Assembly (NCBI RefSeq): GCF_017357385.1
Contig: NZ_CP071632.1
Span: forward strand, 2,919,501-2,983,500
Length of the DNA: 64,000 bases
Direction of reading: 5' to 3'
Origin: Rhizobium sp. NZLR1
Lineage (GTDB): Bacteria; Pseudomonadota; Alphaproteobacteria; Rhizobiales; Rhizobiaceae
How positions within the stretch are numbered: position 1 is the stretch's first letter; every line of letters starts with the position of its first letter. The translations under genes and the position numbers were made by a program. The notes beneath the pieces are model-generated. The model had not been told where the DNA came from, searched no databases, and worked only from the letters and a program-made list of their open reading frames with translations. Positions 46,383 to 55,064 of this stretch are shown piece after piece.

Positions 46383-47291
46383 CTATTCCGCCGCCATGAT
46401 CTCGCGCCCGCCGTCGACATCGCGGGCGGGCGAGGCGCCGTAGAGGCGGCTGTATTCGCGGCTGAACTGCGACGGGCTCTGATAGCCGACGCGGTGGCCG
46501 GCCGTGCCCGCATCGAGGCGCTCGACGAACATCAGCCGGCGCGCCTCATGCAGGCGAAGCTGCTTCTGATACTGCACCGGCGTCATCGCCGTGACCGATT
46601 TGAAGTGGTGATGGAAGGACGAGACGCTCATGCTGACGCGGTCGGCAAGATCCTCGATGCGCAGCGGCCGTGCAAAATTCTCCTTCAGCCAGGCGACGGC
46701 GCGCGAGATCCTGTTGCTGTGGCTGTCAGCCGTGGCGATGTTGATCAGCCGCGCGCCATCCGGCCCGGTCAGCACCCGGTAGAGAATTTCCTGCTCGATC
46801 AGCGGCGCCATGGCAGGAATGTCGCCCGGACGATCGAGCAAGCGCAGCAGGCGGACGGCAGCATCCAAAAGCTCCGGCGGCGCGACGTTCACCACCATGC
46901 CGCGCTGCCCATCGGTATGGGCGGCAGGGCGGGGAATATCGATGCGGCTGAGCAACTCCAGCAGCTTTTCGGAATCGATTGCCAGCGCCAGGCAGAGATG
47001 CGGAACCTCAAGGCTCGCCTCCGTGACACGCCAGGCGACCGGCAGGTCGAGCGAGGTCAGCAGATAGTCCCCAGTCCCGTAGCTGATCAGTTCCGTGCCG
47101 AGGCGCAGCCTCTTGGCCCCCTGCAGGACAAAGCCAAAACAGGGCCCGTAGCTGCTGTGCAGCGGATCGCTGGGCTTGGAGCAACGGCTGAGGTGAAGAT
47201 TGCCGATATCAGTCGAGAATGCGCCGTCACCCGGCGTGAAGCGCAGCGCGATGTCGACGATTTCCTGATAGGGGCTGAAAGGCAATGTCAT
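46383..47291 (-). CDS. AraC-family transcriptional regulator
   Basis: 302 aa. N-terminal AraC_N (cupin-like, YQEIVDIALRFTPGDG) and a C-terminal double HTH (FARPLRIEDLADRVSMSVSSFHHHFK; VGYQSPSQFSREYSRLYG). The ATG at 47291 is preferred, as the extension to 47393 is not family-like. The architecture matches YqhC-type regulators, which control an aldehyde reductase; the divergent gene is an alcohol dehydrogenase. Confidence 0.92.
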   Translation of the reverse strand: MTLPFSPYQEIVDIALRFTPGDGAFSTDIGNLHLSRCSKPSDPLHSSYGPCFGFVLQGAKRLRLGTELISYGTGDYLLTSLDLPVAWRVTEASLEVPHLCLALAIDSEKLLELLSRIDIPRPAAHTDGQRGMVVNVAPPELLDAAVRLLRLLDRPGDIPAMAPLIEQEILYRVLTGPDGARLINIATADSHSNRISRAVAWLKENFARPLRIEDLADRVSMSVSSFHHHFKSVTAMTPVQYQKQLRLHEARRLMFVERLDAGTAGHRVGYQSPSQFSREYSRLYGASPARDVDGGREIMAAE

Positions 47292-47491
47292 GCGGCAACT
47301 CTTTCTGTCTGACGCCAATTGGGCAGCTTTTATGTAAGTAGCTCCGGCACTTCCCAAATAGGCCGCTCCCGGCATTTTTGCAGGATCGTGCAAAAAGCTG
47401 AGAGGATCACTCTACCTCCGTCGCGCAGTTCCGGGCAATAGTCCGCCATCCCGATCAACCCCTACCTCCAAAATCGAAAAGGAAGGTTCCC

Positions 47492-48538
47492 ATGCCTATT
47501 GCAAAAGGCTACGCCGCGACCGACGCCTCCAAGCCGCTAACCCCCTTCACCTTCGAGCGCCGTGAGCCGAACGATGACGACGTCGTCATCTCGGTGCAAT
47601 ATTGCGGCGTCTGCCATTCCGACATTCATCAGGCCCGCAACGAATGGGGCAACTCCAGATACCCGATGGTGCCCGGCCACGAGGTTGCCGGCGTCGTTTC
47701 CGCCGTCGGCTCCAAGGTCACCCAGTTCAAGGTCGGCGACCGCGTCGGTGTGGGCTGCTTCGTCAATTCCTGCGTCGGCTGCGCCACGCGCGACCTGGAT
47801 TACGAGCACTTCATGCCGGGTCTGGTCCAGACCTATAACGACGTCGAAGCCGACGGCGCGACCCCGACCTTTGGCGGTTATTCCGATTCTATCGTCGTCA
47901 AGGAAGGCTATGTGCTGCGCTTTCCCGACAATATCCCGCTCGATGCAGGCGCTCCCCTGCTTTGCGCCGGCATCACGCTCTACTCACCGCTCGCCCACTG
48001 GAAGGCCGGCCCCGGCATGAAGGTCGCGATCGTCGGCATGGGCGGCCTTGGCCATATGGGCGTGAAGATCGGCGCGGCCATGGGCGCCGACATCACCGTA
48101 CTCTCGCAGTCGCTGTCGAAAAAGGAAGACGGCCTGAAGCTCGGCGCCAAGGACTATTACGCAACGAGCGATGCAGAAACCTTCACCAAGCTGGCCGGCA
48201 CCTTCGACCTGATCATCAACACGGTCGGCACGGTGATCGACTGGAACGCCTATCTCAGCCTCCTGAAGCCCGATGGCACGATGGTACTGGTCGGCGTTCC
48301 CGAGCATCCGGTTCCGGTCCATGCCTTCTCGGTCATCGGCGGGCGCAAGAGCCTCGCCGGTTCCATGATCGGCTCGATCAAGGAAACCCAGGAAATGCTC
48401 GACTTCTGCGGCAAGCACAACATCGTCTCGGAGATCGAGAAGATCAACATAGAGCAGGTCAACGAAGCCTATGAACGCGTCCTGAAGAGCGACGTCCGCT
48501 ACCGCTTCGTCATCGACATCGCCTCGCTGGCGGCTTGA
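47492..48538 (+). CDS. Zinc-type NADP-dependent alcohol dehydrogenase (YahK-like)
   Basis: 348 aa MDR family. Catalytic zinc ligands CGVCHSD and GHEVAG are present, as is the nucleotide site [14 protein letters not shown]. The structural-zinc loop keeps only SCVGC and lacks the later two cysteines (reads [10 protein letters not shown]). Probably an aldehyde reductase acting on aliphatic or cinnamyl aldehydes, under control of the divergent AraC. GGAAGG ribosome site before the ATG. Confidence 0.93.
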   Translation: MPIAKGYAATDASKPLTPFTFERREPNDDDVVISVQYCGVCHSDIHQARNEWGNSRYPMVPGHEVAGVVSAVGSKVTQFKVGDRVGVGCFVNSCVGCATRDLDYEHFMPGLVQTYNDVEADGATPTFGGYSDSIVVKEGYVLRFPDNIPLDAGAPLLCAGITLYSPLAHWKAGPGMKVAIVGMGGLGHMGVKIGAAMGADITVLSQSLSKKEDGLKLGAKDYYATSDAETFTKLAGTFDLIINTVGTVIDWNAYLSLLKPDGTMVLVGVPEHPVPVHAFSVIGGRKSLAGSMIGSIKETQEMLDFCGKHNIVSEIEKINIEQVNEAYERVLKSDVRYRFVIDIASLAA

Positions 48539-48546
48539 GGAAACGA

Positions 48547-48572
48547 GAGGCGGCTCCTTTGGGAGCCGCCTC
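48547..48572 (+). terminator. Hairpin after alcohol dehydrogenase gene
   Basis: GAGGCGGCTCC-TTTG-GGAGCCGCCTC: perfect 11-bp stem, 8 bp past the stop. T-run absent. Confidence 0.7.
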
Positions 48573-48599
48573 GTCGATAGCGAGCGGCATCCTCAGCCG

Positions 48600-48735
48600 C
48601 CCTCATGCCGAGGTGCGATCCGCAGGATCCCCTCGAAGCACCCCCGCAAACGCCGCTCCGTGGCTCGCCAGAGCGCCCGCCCCGTGCTTCGAGGCTCCGG
48701 CCTTCGGCCTGCGCACCTCAGCATGAGGCTCTCTT
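48600..48735. repeat. Rhizobial palindromic intergenic repeat
   Basis: CCTCATGCCGAGGTGCG ... CTTCGAGGCTCCGGCCTTCG ... CACCTCAGCATGAGG: outer arms are complementary, so the whole ~125 bp can fold into a long hairpin. Same element as 8.3, 30.0 and 51.0 kb. Confidence 0.78.
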
Positions 48736-48759
48736 GGACTTTTGGGCTCTCAGGCAAGC

Positions 48760-50727
48760 TCAACCGTCTCGCGACACGCTCTCGGCACGGCCCAGCAAAC
48801 GCAGCAGATATTCGACGGGGTTGAATGGATCAGGCCCCGAGCGCCGGCGCAGGCGTGGCGGCCCGGCCATAGGGTTATAGTGTTCGAAAGCGGTTTCCAT
48901 CGTCCCTGCCCCGCTCGTCAGGCCCGGCAATTGCTGCTGGACGCTTTGAACCATCTGAGACGCCAGAGTGCCTTCGAGCCGCGCCACGCCATCGGCGATC
49001 ACCGAATCCGACGTCGCCGCAGCGGATTTCGCCAGCAAAGTGAGCACGCTGCTCAGGCTCTCGACAGGCGCTTCCAAGTGAAAGCGGTTGAAAGGCTCGC
49101 AGACGACCGTTTGCGCAGCCGAGAGCGCCGTTGCCAGCACCCAGGGCGTCAATTGCCGGAAATCGGCGGCGGTGCTTGCGGGCGAACTGTGCCGCGCCGC
49201 CGTCATCGCCACATGACAATCGATGACCTGCCAGCCGAAAATGCCCTGTTTCAGCGTCTCGAACACGGTTTCCTCGACCGCCCGGTAAAAGGCAACGGGC
49301 ATCTGCCCGACCTCCACCTCCAGCGCGAAGCTGTTGCCTGCGCCGGCAGGACGCGGCTCGACGCGCAGGCCGATGGTGGCGAGAAACGGATTCGGCTCCT
49401 TGAAGAGGATCTGCAGGCCGGCCCCGGTGCCGGCGGGTCTCTCGACCAAGATGGGCGTACTTTCCTCGAAACCCGCATCGAGGCCGAAATCCGTCAGCAG
49501 CGTCGATTGGATAACCTCCTTCTGCACCTCGCCATAGAGCGACACGAAGACTTCATTCGTCTCCTCGGTCCTGCGCAGATTGATCAGCGGATCCTGCTCG
49601 GCCATCTGGTTCAGTGCCAGCCAAAGTGCCGCGCTGTCCGAGGGCCGCCGGGCAAGCACGCGAGTTTCGAGCGTCGGCGGAGCGAAGTACGCCCGCCCGC
49701 CCGAGGCCGGATCGCTGCCCACCGCATCGCCGATCCGGGCGCCGGCAAGGCCGCCGACGCGGGCGATCTGGCCGGCGCAGAAGCGCGCGGCGCCATGGCT
49801 GCGGCCGGCCTCGAACACATGGATTGCGGTCACCCGATCCTCGCCCCTGGGCAGATCCAGATATTGCCGCAGCCGCACGGTGCCCGAAGTCAGGTAGAGA
49901 TAGGCGAGCTTTTCGCCGCCCCAGCCGCGCTCGATCTTGAAGATCTTGCCGGCGACCGGCCCGTCCGGATCAAGCCGCCGCCCGGGCAACAGCGTCGCGA
50001 TGGCCGAGCTTAGCGCCGGCAGGCCGGCGCCGGTCATGGCCGCTCCTGCGAAGACGGGATTCACCAGGCCCCTTGCCACCTGATCGGCCAGGCTGCGCCT
50101 GAGCCTTTCCGTGGTCAGTCGTTCGGGGGCGAGCACATAGTCATCGAGCAGCGCCTGGTCGTTCTCGCCGAGCGCCTCGCAGAGCGCCGAAAAAAGCGGC
50201 TCGTCTCCCGGCGCCAGAGCCTCCACCCGGGCAAGCTTGCTGCCGGCGTCGATGACGGAAGACATGGCGATGGGACGCACCGCCAGTTGCGCGGCAAGCG
50301 CTTCCATCACGTCCGGATACCGCGCGCCGAGGCGATCGACCTTGTTGATGAAGAAGACGAAGGGCACGCCAAGTCGCCGCAGCGCCCGCACCAGCACACG
50401 CGTCTGCGCCTGCACGCCCTCGACCGCCGAAACGACGACGACCGCGGCATCCAGTAACCCAAGCACCCGCTCGACCTCGGCGATGAAATCGGGGTGGCCG
50501 GGTGTGTCGATCAGATTGACGGTCCTGTCGCCGATCGTAAACGACACAACCGCGGCCCTGATCGTTATGCCGCGTTGCCGTTCGAGTTCGAGCGTGTCCG
50601 TCTGTGTATTGCCTGTATCGACGCTGCCGAGCTTGTCGATGACCCCGGCGTCAAAAAGCAGTCTTTCGGTAAGACTAGTCTTGCCCGCATCCACATGGGC
50701 GAGGATGCCCAGATTCAAAGTGCGCAT
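48760..50727 (-). CDS. TetM/TetO-like ribosomal protection GTPase
   Basis: 655 aa, EF-G-like. G1 AHVDAGKTS (10-18), G2 RGITIRAA, G3 DTPGH, G4 NKVD; domains II-V follow, as in Tet(M)/Otr(A) (about 640 aa) and shorter than EF-G (~700). Such proteins dislodge tetracycline from the ribosome. Whether this chromosomal member gives resistance is unproven; it may have another ribosomal role. Its 5' leader has an uORF and a hairpin holding the ribosome site (see findings). Confidence 0.88.
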   Translation of the reverse strand: MRTLNLGILAHVDAGKTSLTERLLFDAGVIDKLGSVDTGNTQTDTLELERQRGITIRAAVVSFTIGDRTVNLIDTPGHPDFIAEVERVLGLLDAAVVVVSAVEGVQAQTRVLVRALRRLGVPFVFFINKVDRLGARYPDVMEALAAQLAVRPIAMSSVIDAGSKLARVEALAPGDEPLFSALCEALGENDQALLDDYVLAPERLTTERLRRSLADQVARGLVNPVFAGAAMTGAGLPALSSAIATLLPGRRLDPDGPVAGKIFKIERGWGGEKLAYLYLTSGTVRLRQYLDLPRGEDRVTAIHVFEAGRSHGAARFCAGQIARVGGLAGARIGDAVGSDPASGGRAYFAPPTLETRVLARRPSDSAALWLALNQMAEQDPLINLRRTEETNEVFVSLYGEVQKEVIQSTLLTDFGLDAGFEESTPILVERPAGTGAGLQILFKEPNPFLATIGLRVEPRPAGAGNSFALEVEVGQMPVAFYRAVEETVFETLKQGIFGWQVIDCHVAMTAARHSSPASTAADFRQLTPWVLATALSAAQTVVCEPFNRFHLEAPVESLSSVLTLLAKSAAATSDSVIADGVARLEGTLASQMVQSVQQQLPGLTSGAGTMETAFEHYNPMAGPPRLRRRSGPDPFNPVEYLLRLLGRAESVSRDG

Positions 50728-50785
50728 GAACCACCAACTTCTCAGAATTTCGGATGTGATTTTCGTGAGAAGTGAGTCGGCGCAT
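50675..50785 (-). CDS. Possible upstream ORF overlapping the ribosomal protection gene
   Basis: 36 codons. ATG at 50785 with AGAGG five bases upstream; reads MRRLTSHENHIRNSEKLVV and overlaps the GTPase start (50727) in a different frame, ending at 50675. Codons 5-7 contain CTTCTCA's partner region. May be a regulatory leader; may be chance. Confidence 0.35.
   Translation of the reverse strand: MRRLTSHENHIRNSEKLVVHAHFESGHPRPCGCGQD
50738..50772 (-). promoter_or_regulatory. Hairpin sequestering the ribosome site of the TetM-like gene
   Basis: On the minus strand CTTCTCA ... TGAGAAG (7-bp perfect arms, 21-base loop) ends 10 bases before the ATG at 50727. The 3' arm contains the only SD-like sequence (GAGAAG), so folding would hide it. 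Confidence 0.45.
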
Positions 50786-50919
50786 TGGAACCTCTATTCG
50801 CTGATCGCGACGGCTGGATGCGGAGCGCCCGGTGGTTGGGCGACGCGGGTGGAATGCTAAGGGCGCGTGGGCAGATGTGTCAAGCCTGGGTGTATCCCTG
50901 CGCGTGGCGCGGCGCCAAG

Positions 50920-51130
50920 CACACCGATCAGCCCTCATGGTGAGGGGGCCCAGAGGGCCGTCTCGAACCACGAGGGCGGGTGACTATGCGGGAGCGTGCT
51001 GCGGGCCGAATCGCTGGTGACGCGCCGGTGGCCGGCCCCGTCCTTCGAGGCCCCTCCGGGGCACCTCAGATGAGGCCGGAGAGAGGGCGCATTCCGAGAT
51101 GCACTTTAGGCAATCCGCAGGATCGCCATA
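50920..51130. repeat. Rhizobial palindromic intergenic repeat
   Basis: Within the 417-bp gap after the TetM-like gene's promoter: CCTCATGGTGAGGGGG, CCTTCGAGGCCCCTCC, CACCTCAGATGAGG modules. No gene. Confidence 0.7.
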
Positions 51131-51144
51131 CACACCGCCGAGTC

Positions 51145-52410
51145 CTACCCCTCCTCCCGCATCGTCTCCCGCTGCGTAATCAGCCGGGCGCTGTGCTGGC
51201 CGCTGAGATAGATCCATAGCCAGCTCCAGGCGACGGAGAAGCGCGAGCGGGTGCCGATCAGGAAGTAGATGTGGGCAAGGCCCCAGATCCACCAGGCGAT
51301 CCAGCCCTTCAGCTTGATGCGGCCGAAATCGATAATCGCCGCACTCTGGCCGATCGTCGCCAGGCTGCCCTGATGCCGGTAGCGGAAGGATGCGGGCGCC
51401 GGCTTGCCGGACAGGCGGGCGCGGATGACCTTGGCGACGTAGCCGCCCTGCTGCTTGGCCGCCGGTGCGATGCCCGGCACCGGCTTGCCATCCTCGCGCA
51501 TGACCGATGCCGTGTCGCCGATGACGAAGACATCGGACAGACCCGGTGCGCTCAAGTCCTTTTCGACGACGACGCGCCCTGCCCGGTCGGCGGCAACGCC
51601 GAGCCAGCGTGCCGCCGGCGAGGCGGTGACGCCGGCTGCCCAGACGATCGTCCGGCTGGCGACGAAGGTATCGCCGATCTTCACGCCGTCGGCGCTGCAC
51701 TCGGTCACCGGCCTGCCGAGATGGATCTCGACGCCGAGTTTCTCCAGCACCGTCTGGGCATAGGCCGAAAGCTCCTCGGCGAAGCTCGACAGCACCCGCG
51801 GGCCGGCCTCGACCAGCACGACGCGGGTCTTGCGCGTATCGATGTTGCGGAATTCCTTCGGCAGCGTGAAATGCGCAAGCTCGGCGATGATGCCGGCAAG
51901 CTCGACGCCAGTCGGCCCGGCACCGACGATGGTGAAGGTCAGAAGCGCGTCGCGCACGGCAGGATCGCTCTCCATCTCAGCCTTCTCGAAGGCGAGCAGC
52001 ACGCGCCGGCGGATCGTCGTCGCATCCTCGAGCGTCTTCAGGCCCGGCGCCAATGGCTCCCATTCGTCACGGCCGAAATAGGCATGCGTCGCCCCGGTCG
52101 CCAGCACCAGCGTATCGTAACCCAGAGTCATGCCGTTGCGGAGGGACACCGTCCTGGCGCCGCTATCGACACCGGTGACCTCGCCGAGCAACACCTTCAC
52201 ATCGGGCCGGTCGGCATAGAGGCGGCGGATCGGCCAGGCGATCTCCGAGGTGGAGAGAATGGTCGTCGCCACCTGGTAGAGCAGCGGTTGGAAGAGATGG
52301 TGATTTCGCCGGTCGACGAGCGTGATCCTGACGCCGGCACCTTTCAACCCGTTGACGAGCTGCAGCCCGCCGAAACCGCCGCCGACAACGACGACATGAT
52401 GGTCGCTCAT
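51145..52410 (-). CDS. ndh: Type II NADH:quinone oxidoreductase (NDH-2)
   Basis: 421 aa. FAD site VVVVGGGFGGLQLVNGL, NADH site FTIVGAGPTGVELAGII, second FAD site DVFVIGDTAS, and a quinone-binding AAKQQGGYVAK motif. Hydrophobic C-terminus (WIDLSGQ..., LIGTRSRFSVAWSWLWIYL) for monotopic membrane binding. It passes electrons from NADH to quinone without proton pumping. The ATG at 52410 follows AAAGGGG. Confidence 0.94.
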   Translation of the reverse strand: MSDHHVVVVGGGFGGLQLVNGLKGAGVRITLVDRRNHHLFQPLLYQVATTILSTSEIAWPIRRLYADRPDVKVLLGEVTGVDSGARTVSLRNGMTLGYDTLVLATGATHAYFGRDEWEPLAPGLKTLEDATTIRRRVLLAFEKAEMESDPAVRDALLTFTIVGAGPTGVELAGIIAELAHFTLPKEFRNIDTRKTRVVLVEAGPRVLSSFAEELSAYAQTVLEKLGVEIHLGRPVTECSADGVKIGDTFVASRTIVWAAGVTASPAARWLGVAADRAGRVVVEKDLSAPGLSDVFVIGDTASVMREDGKPVPGIAPAAKQQGGYVAKVIRARLSGKPAPASFRYRHQGSLATIGQSAAIIDFGRIKLKGWIAWWIWGLAHIYFLIGTRSRFSVAWSWLWIYLSGQHSARLITQRETMREEG

Positions 52411-52697
52411 GACATACCCCTTTGCGCCATTTTGCACAAAGCCAATGTGGCCCTCGGCGCAATGGTTGCAACCGCCGTTTCGGCATGTCTCCCCTGCGCC
52501 GATCGCAGTCGATGGCGCTGAGATTATCGGCTACTCCTGCAATGATCCCGGCGAAGTTCCGGCGCGGAAAGCCAGTCGGGTTTTAGTTGCCCGGAGCGAG
52601 CTTCGGCTGGGTGCAAGGCAGACATGCCGTGCGAACGGGTCGCAGGACGGTCGTCGGGCCTGCAACCAGTTCACAAGCGGCATATGCGTCGTACCAA

Positions 52698-53222
52698 TCA
52701 ATAGGCACCGACGCACTGGCGACGGGGTCCGTGATAGGGCTGGAAGGTATTGTCGAACGCCCTGTACGAACGATAGCGCGCATAACACCAACTCTCGTGG
52801 CTGCTTCCCCCTCCATAATAGGCTGATGATGCATAGTTCTGATATGGCCGGCCGTAATAGCCGTAGTAGGGCCGGCGGTAGCCGTATGGCGAGCCGTAAT
52901 AGCCGTAGGGCGACCCGTAGTACGAGCCGTAATAGGGCTGTGACAAGGCGCCGCCAATGATGGTGCCGACAGCGAGACCACCCAAGGCCCAGCCCCAGCC
53001 CGCTCCACTATGGTGGTGCCCCCCGTAATACCCGCCTCCGTAATGGCCGCCACCCCCGTAATGGCCGCCACCCCCGTGGCCGCCATGGCCACGCCATTGC
53101 ACCTGCTCTATCTGCTGCTGTGCTTCGATCCTGGGTGGGTTGATAGCCGGAAACGCCTGAGCCGGCGTGATGCCCGGCACACCTATGATCAAGCATAACG
53201 CGGCGACGCTTAGCTTTCTCAT
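52698..53222 (-). CDS. BA14K-family secreted glycine/tyrosine-rich protein
   Basis: 174 aa. Signal peptide (MRKLSVAALCLIIGVPGITPAQA), Gly/His-rich stretch (HGGGGHYGGGG), a TM-like segment GWALGGLAVGTIIGGAL, Tyr/Gly repeats (YYGSPYGY), and the C-terminal BA14K box CYARYRSYRAFDN ... GPRRQCVGAY with two Cys. BA14K-type lectin-like proteins are a Rhizobiales/Brucella trait; probably surface-associated. Confidence 0.88.
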   Translation of the reverse strand: MRKLSVAALCLIIGVPGITPAQAFPAINPPRIEAQQQIEQVQWRGHGGHGGGGHYGGGGHYGGGYYGGHHHSGAGWGWALGGLAVGTIIGGALSQPYYGSYYGSPYGYYGSPYGYRRPYYGYYGRPYQNYASSAYYGGGSSHESWCYARYRSYRAFDNTFQPYHGPRRQCVGAY

Positions 53223-53447
53223 GACTGTTCTCCTCTGCTCCTCCAAGTGGAGGAGACATCTTCCCCTCCTCCTGAACCAAAGGTGAACGCAATATGTCGA
53301 AAAATGTTCCGTCTGGAGACAAATTAATCGCTATCGCTGGTGCTGAGAATTATCGGCTCCTCGTGCAATCCGCACCTTGCCTTTTCCAGAAGGCTGTAAA
53401 CGTGTCGCGCATCGTCGATCCCCAGAAGCTGAGGTTCGTTGGCGAGA

Positions 53448-53912
53448 CTACCGGGCGTAGCCCACGGGTATCGCCATTCCATGTTTCAATTCTTCCATCG
53501 AGATCGACGCCGAAACATCGAAGAGTTCGAGCTTGCGAACGATCTGCTTGTAGATCACGTCGTAATGCTCGACGCGCGGCAGCACGATTTTCAGGATGTA
53601 ATCGTGATTGCCGGTCAGCCGGTGCGCCTCGACGATCTCGGGAATGTCGGCGATGATCCGGCGGAAGGTCTCTGTCCACTCGTCGGAATGATGCGCCGTC
53701 TTGACCAGCGCAAAGACCGTCGTCGGCACGCCCATCTTTTCCCGGTCGAGCACGATGATGCGCCGGGCGATATGGCCGCTCTCTTCCAGCCGCTGGATCC
53801 GCCGCGAGCAGGCCGACACCGAAAGCGCCACGCGCTCGGCCAGATCGGTCACGGATATGCCTGCATCCTTCTGCAGCATGTCGAGAATGCGCCTGTCGCG
53901 ATCGTCCAACAT
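53448..53912 (-). CDS. Lrp/AsnC-family regulator
   Basis: 154 aa. HTH DRRILDMLQKDAGISVTDLAERVALSVSACSRR and RAM (AsnC ligand) domain with TGNHDYILKIVLPRVEHYD. The ATG at 53912 is chosen because the family starts at MLDDRDRRIL. It is divergent from the racemase, a common arrangement in which the amino acid acts as effector. Confidence 0.93.
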   Translation of the reverse strand: MLDDRDRRILDMLQKDAGISVTDLAERVALSVSACSRRIQRLEESGHIARRIIVLDREKMGVPTTVFALVKTAHHSDEWTETFRRIIADIPEIVEAHRLTGNHDYILKIVLPRVEHYDVIYKQIVRKLELFDVSASISMEELKHGMAIPVGYAR

Positions 53913-54068
53913 GTGTAAGAAATAACCCTTCCGCCCTGATTTTGCACGATCTCTCCAAATCGCGCAAAATAATAGCATGTATTGGACGTAAGGGACAAAT
54001 AATGCAAACACGCCGCGCCAGAACTGCGGCATTATTTTCGAAACTCGAAGCATGAGGAGCATGAAGAG

Positions 54069-54803
54069 ATGGAAACGATCGGCCTGATCGGCGGCATGAG
54101 TTTCGAAAGTTCGGCGGTCTATTACCGCTTCGTCAACGAGATGGTGCGCGCCCGCAGGGGCGGCCTCGCCTCGGCCGAGCTCATCCTGCATTCGGTCAAT
54201 TTCGAGGAGATCGTCGCTCTTCAGAAGGCCGGCGACTGGGCTGGAGCGGCCCGCCGCCTCGGCGCAGTTGCGGAACGGCTGCAGGCTTCAGGCGCCGGCT
54301 GTATCCTCATCTGCACCAACACCATGCACCTGATCGCCGATGAAATCGCGGCAAAGGTGTCCGTGCCGCTAATCCATATCATCGACGAGACGGCGAAATC
54401 GCTGCATGCGGCCGGCCGCAAGCGTCCGCTGCTGCTTGCCACGCGCTACACGATGGAGCACGGCTTCTACGCCGACCGGATGAAGAGCCTCGGCCTAGAC
54501 ATCATGGTGCCCGACGCCGCCGACCGCACCATCGTGCACGACATCATCTTCAACGAACTCTGCGCCGGCAGGGTGCTCGACAGCTCGCGCGAAAAGCTGA
54601 TTGATATCATCGACCGCGCCATGGATAACGGCGCCGACAGCATCATCCTCGGCTGCACCGAGATCTGCCTGATCCTCGATCCCAACCGCCTGCCACTGCC
54701 GGGCTTTGACACTACCGCGATCCATGCCCGCGCGGCGGTGGATTTCGCTCTCGGCGACGAGGAGGCGGAGACAGAAGAGGCGGAGACAGAAGAGGCGGCT
54801 TGA
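54069..54803 (+). CDS. Aspartate/glutamate racemase family protein (YgeA-like)
   Basis: 244 aa. N-terminal METIGLIGGMSFESSAVYYR; catalytic cysteines in ICTNTMH and LGCTEICLIL. PLP-independent. C-terminal tail is a repeated EEAETEEAETEEA stretch. It interconverts L/D-Asp, Glu or a broader set; probably regulated by the divergent Lrp-like protein. Confidence 0.92.
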   Translation: METIGLIGGMSFESSAVYYRFVNEMVRARRGGLASAELILHSVNFEEIVALQKAGDWAGAARRLGAVAERLQASGAGCILICTNTMHLIADEIAAKVSVPLIHIIDETAKSLHAAGRKRPLLLATRYTMEHGFYADRMKSLGLDIMVPDAADRTIVHDIIFNELCAGRVLDSSREKLIDIIDRAMDNGADSIILGCTEICLILDPNRLPLPGFDTTAIHARAAVDFALGDEEAETEEAETEEAA

Positions 54804-54813
54804 CCGCGCCACA

Positions 54814-54838
54814 ATTTAGTTGACTCAGTCAACTAAAT
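54814..54838. promoter_or_regulatory. 25-bp palindrome, ATTTAGTTGACT arms
   Basis: Perfect 12-bp arms around a single C. It looks like a MarR-type operator (TTGAC-N3-GTCAA core). It is 11 bp past the racemase stop and 227 bp before the MarR-GNAT start, with no T-run, so it is not an obvious terminator. Confidence 0.55.
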
Positions 54839-54892
54839 GCATGAAAAATGTCTTCGTTCGGAGATCTTTTTTCAGTTTGTTGGCACAGTCGG

Positions 54893-54985
54893 CCACCCCT
54901 CCTTCGTCATGCTCGGGCTTGTCCCGAGCATCTGCCTCCGGTTGACAGGCAGCAAATCCTCGGCACAAGGCCGAGGATGACGCCG
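54893..54985. repeat. RIME-like intergenic palindrome
   Basis: TCGTCATGCTCGGGCTTGTC and CAAGGCCGAGGATGACG arms with the internal 'GACAGGCAGCAAATCCTCGG'. Matches the widely scattered rhizobial intergenic mosaic element type. Confidence 0.75.
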
Positions 54986-55017
54986 AGTGAAGAGCGTGCT
55001 TTGCCCCGCAGTCTGGC

Positions 55018-55039
55018 GAGATCTCCATCTGGAGATCTC
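55018..55039. promoter_or_regulatory. Inverted repeat GAGATCTCC-N4-GGAGATCTC
   Basis: Perfect 9-bp arms, 26 bp before the MarR-GNAT start; a further GGAGATC half-site lies at about 55052. Candidate operator for this gene. Confidence 0.5.
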
Positions 55040-55064
55040 CGTGTCTCCCTTGGAGATCACGCCC

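Noticed and set aside
54069..54803. Glutamate racemase MurI
   Set aside because: The sequence fits the broader Asp/Glu racemase (YgeA) group, and the Lrp-divergent layout is not that of murI.
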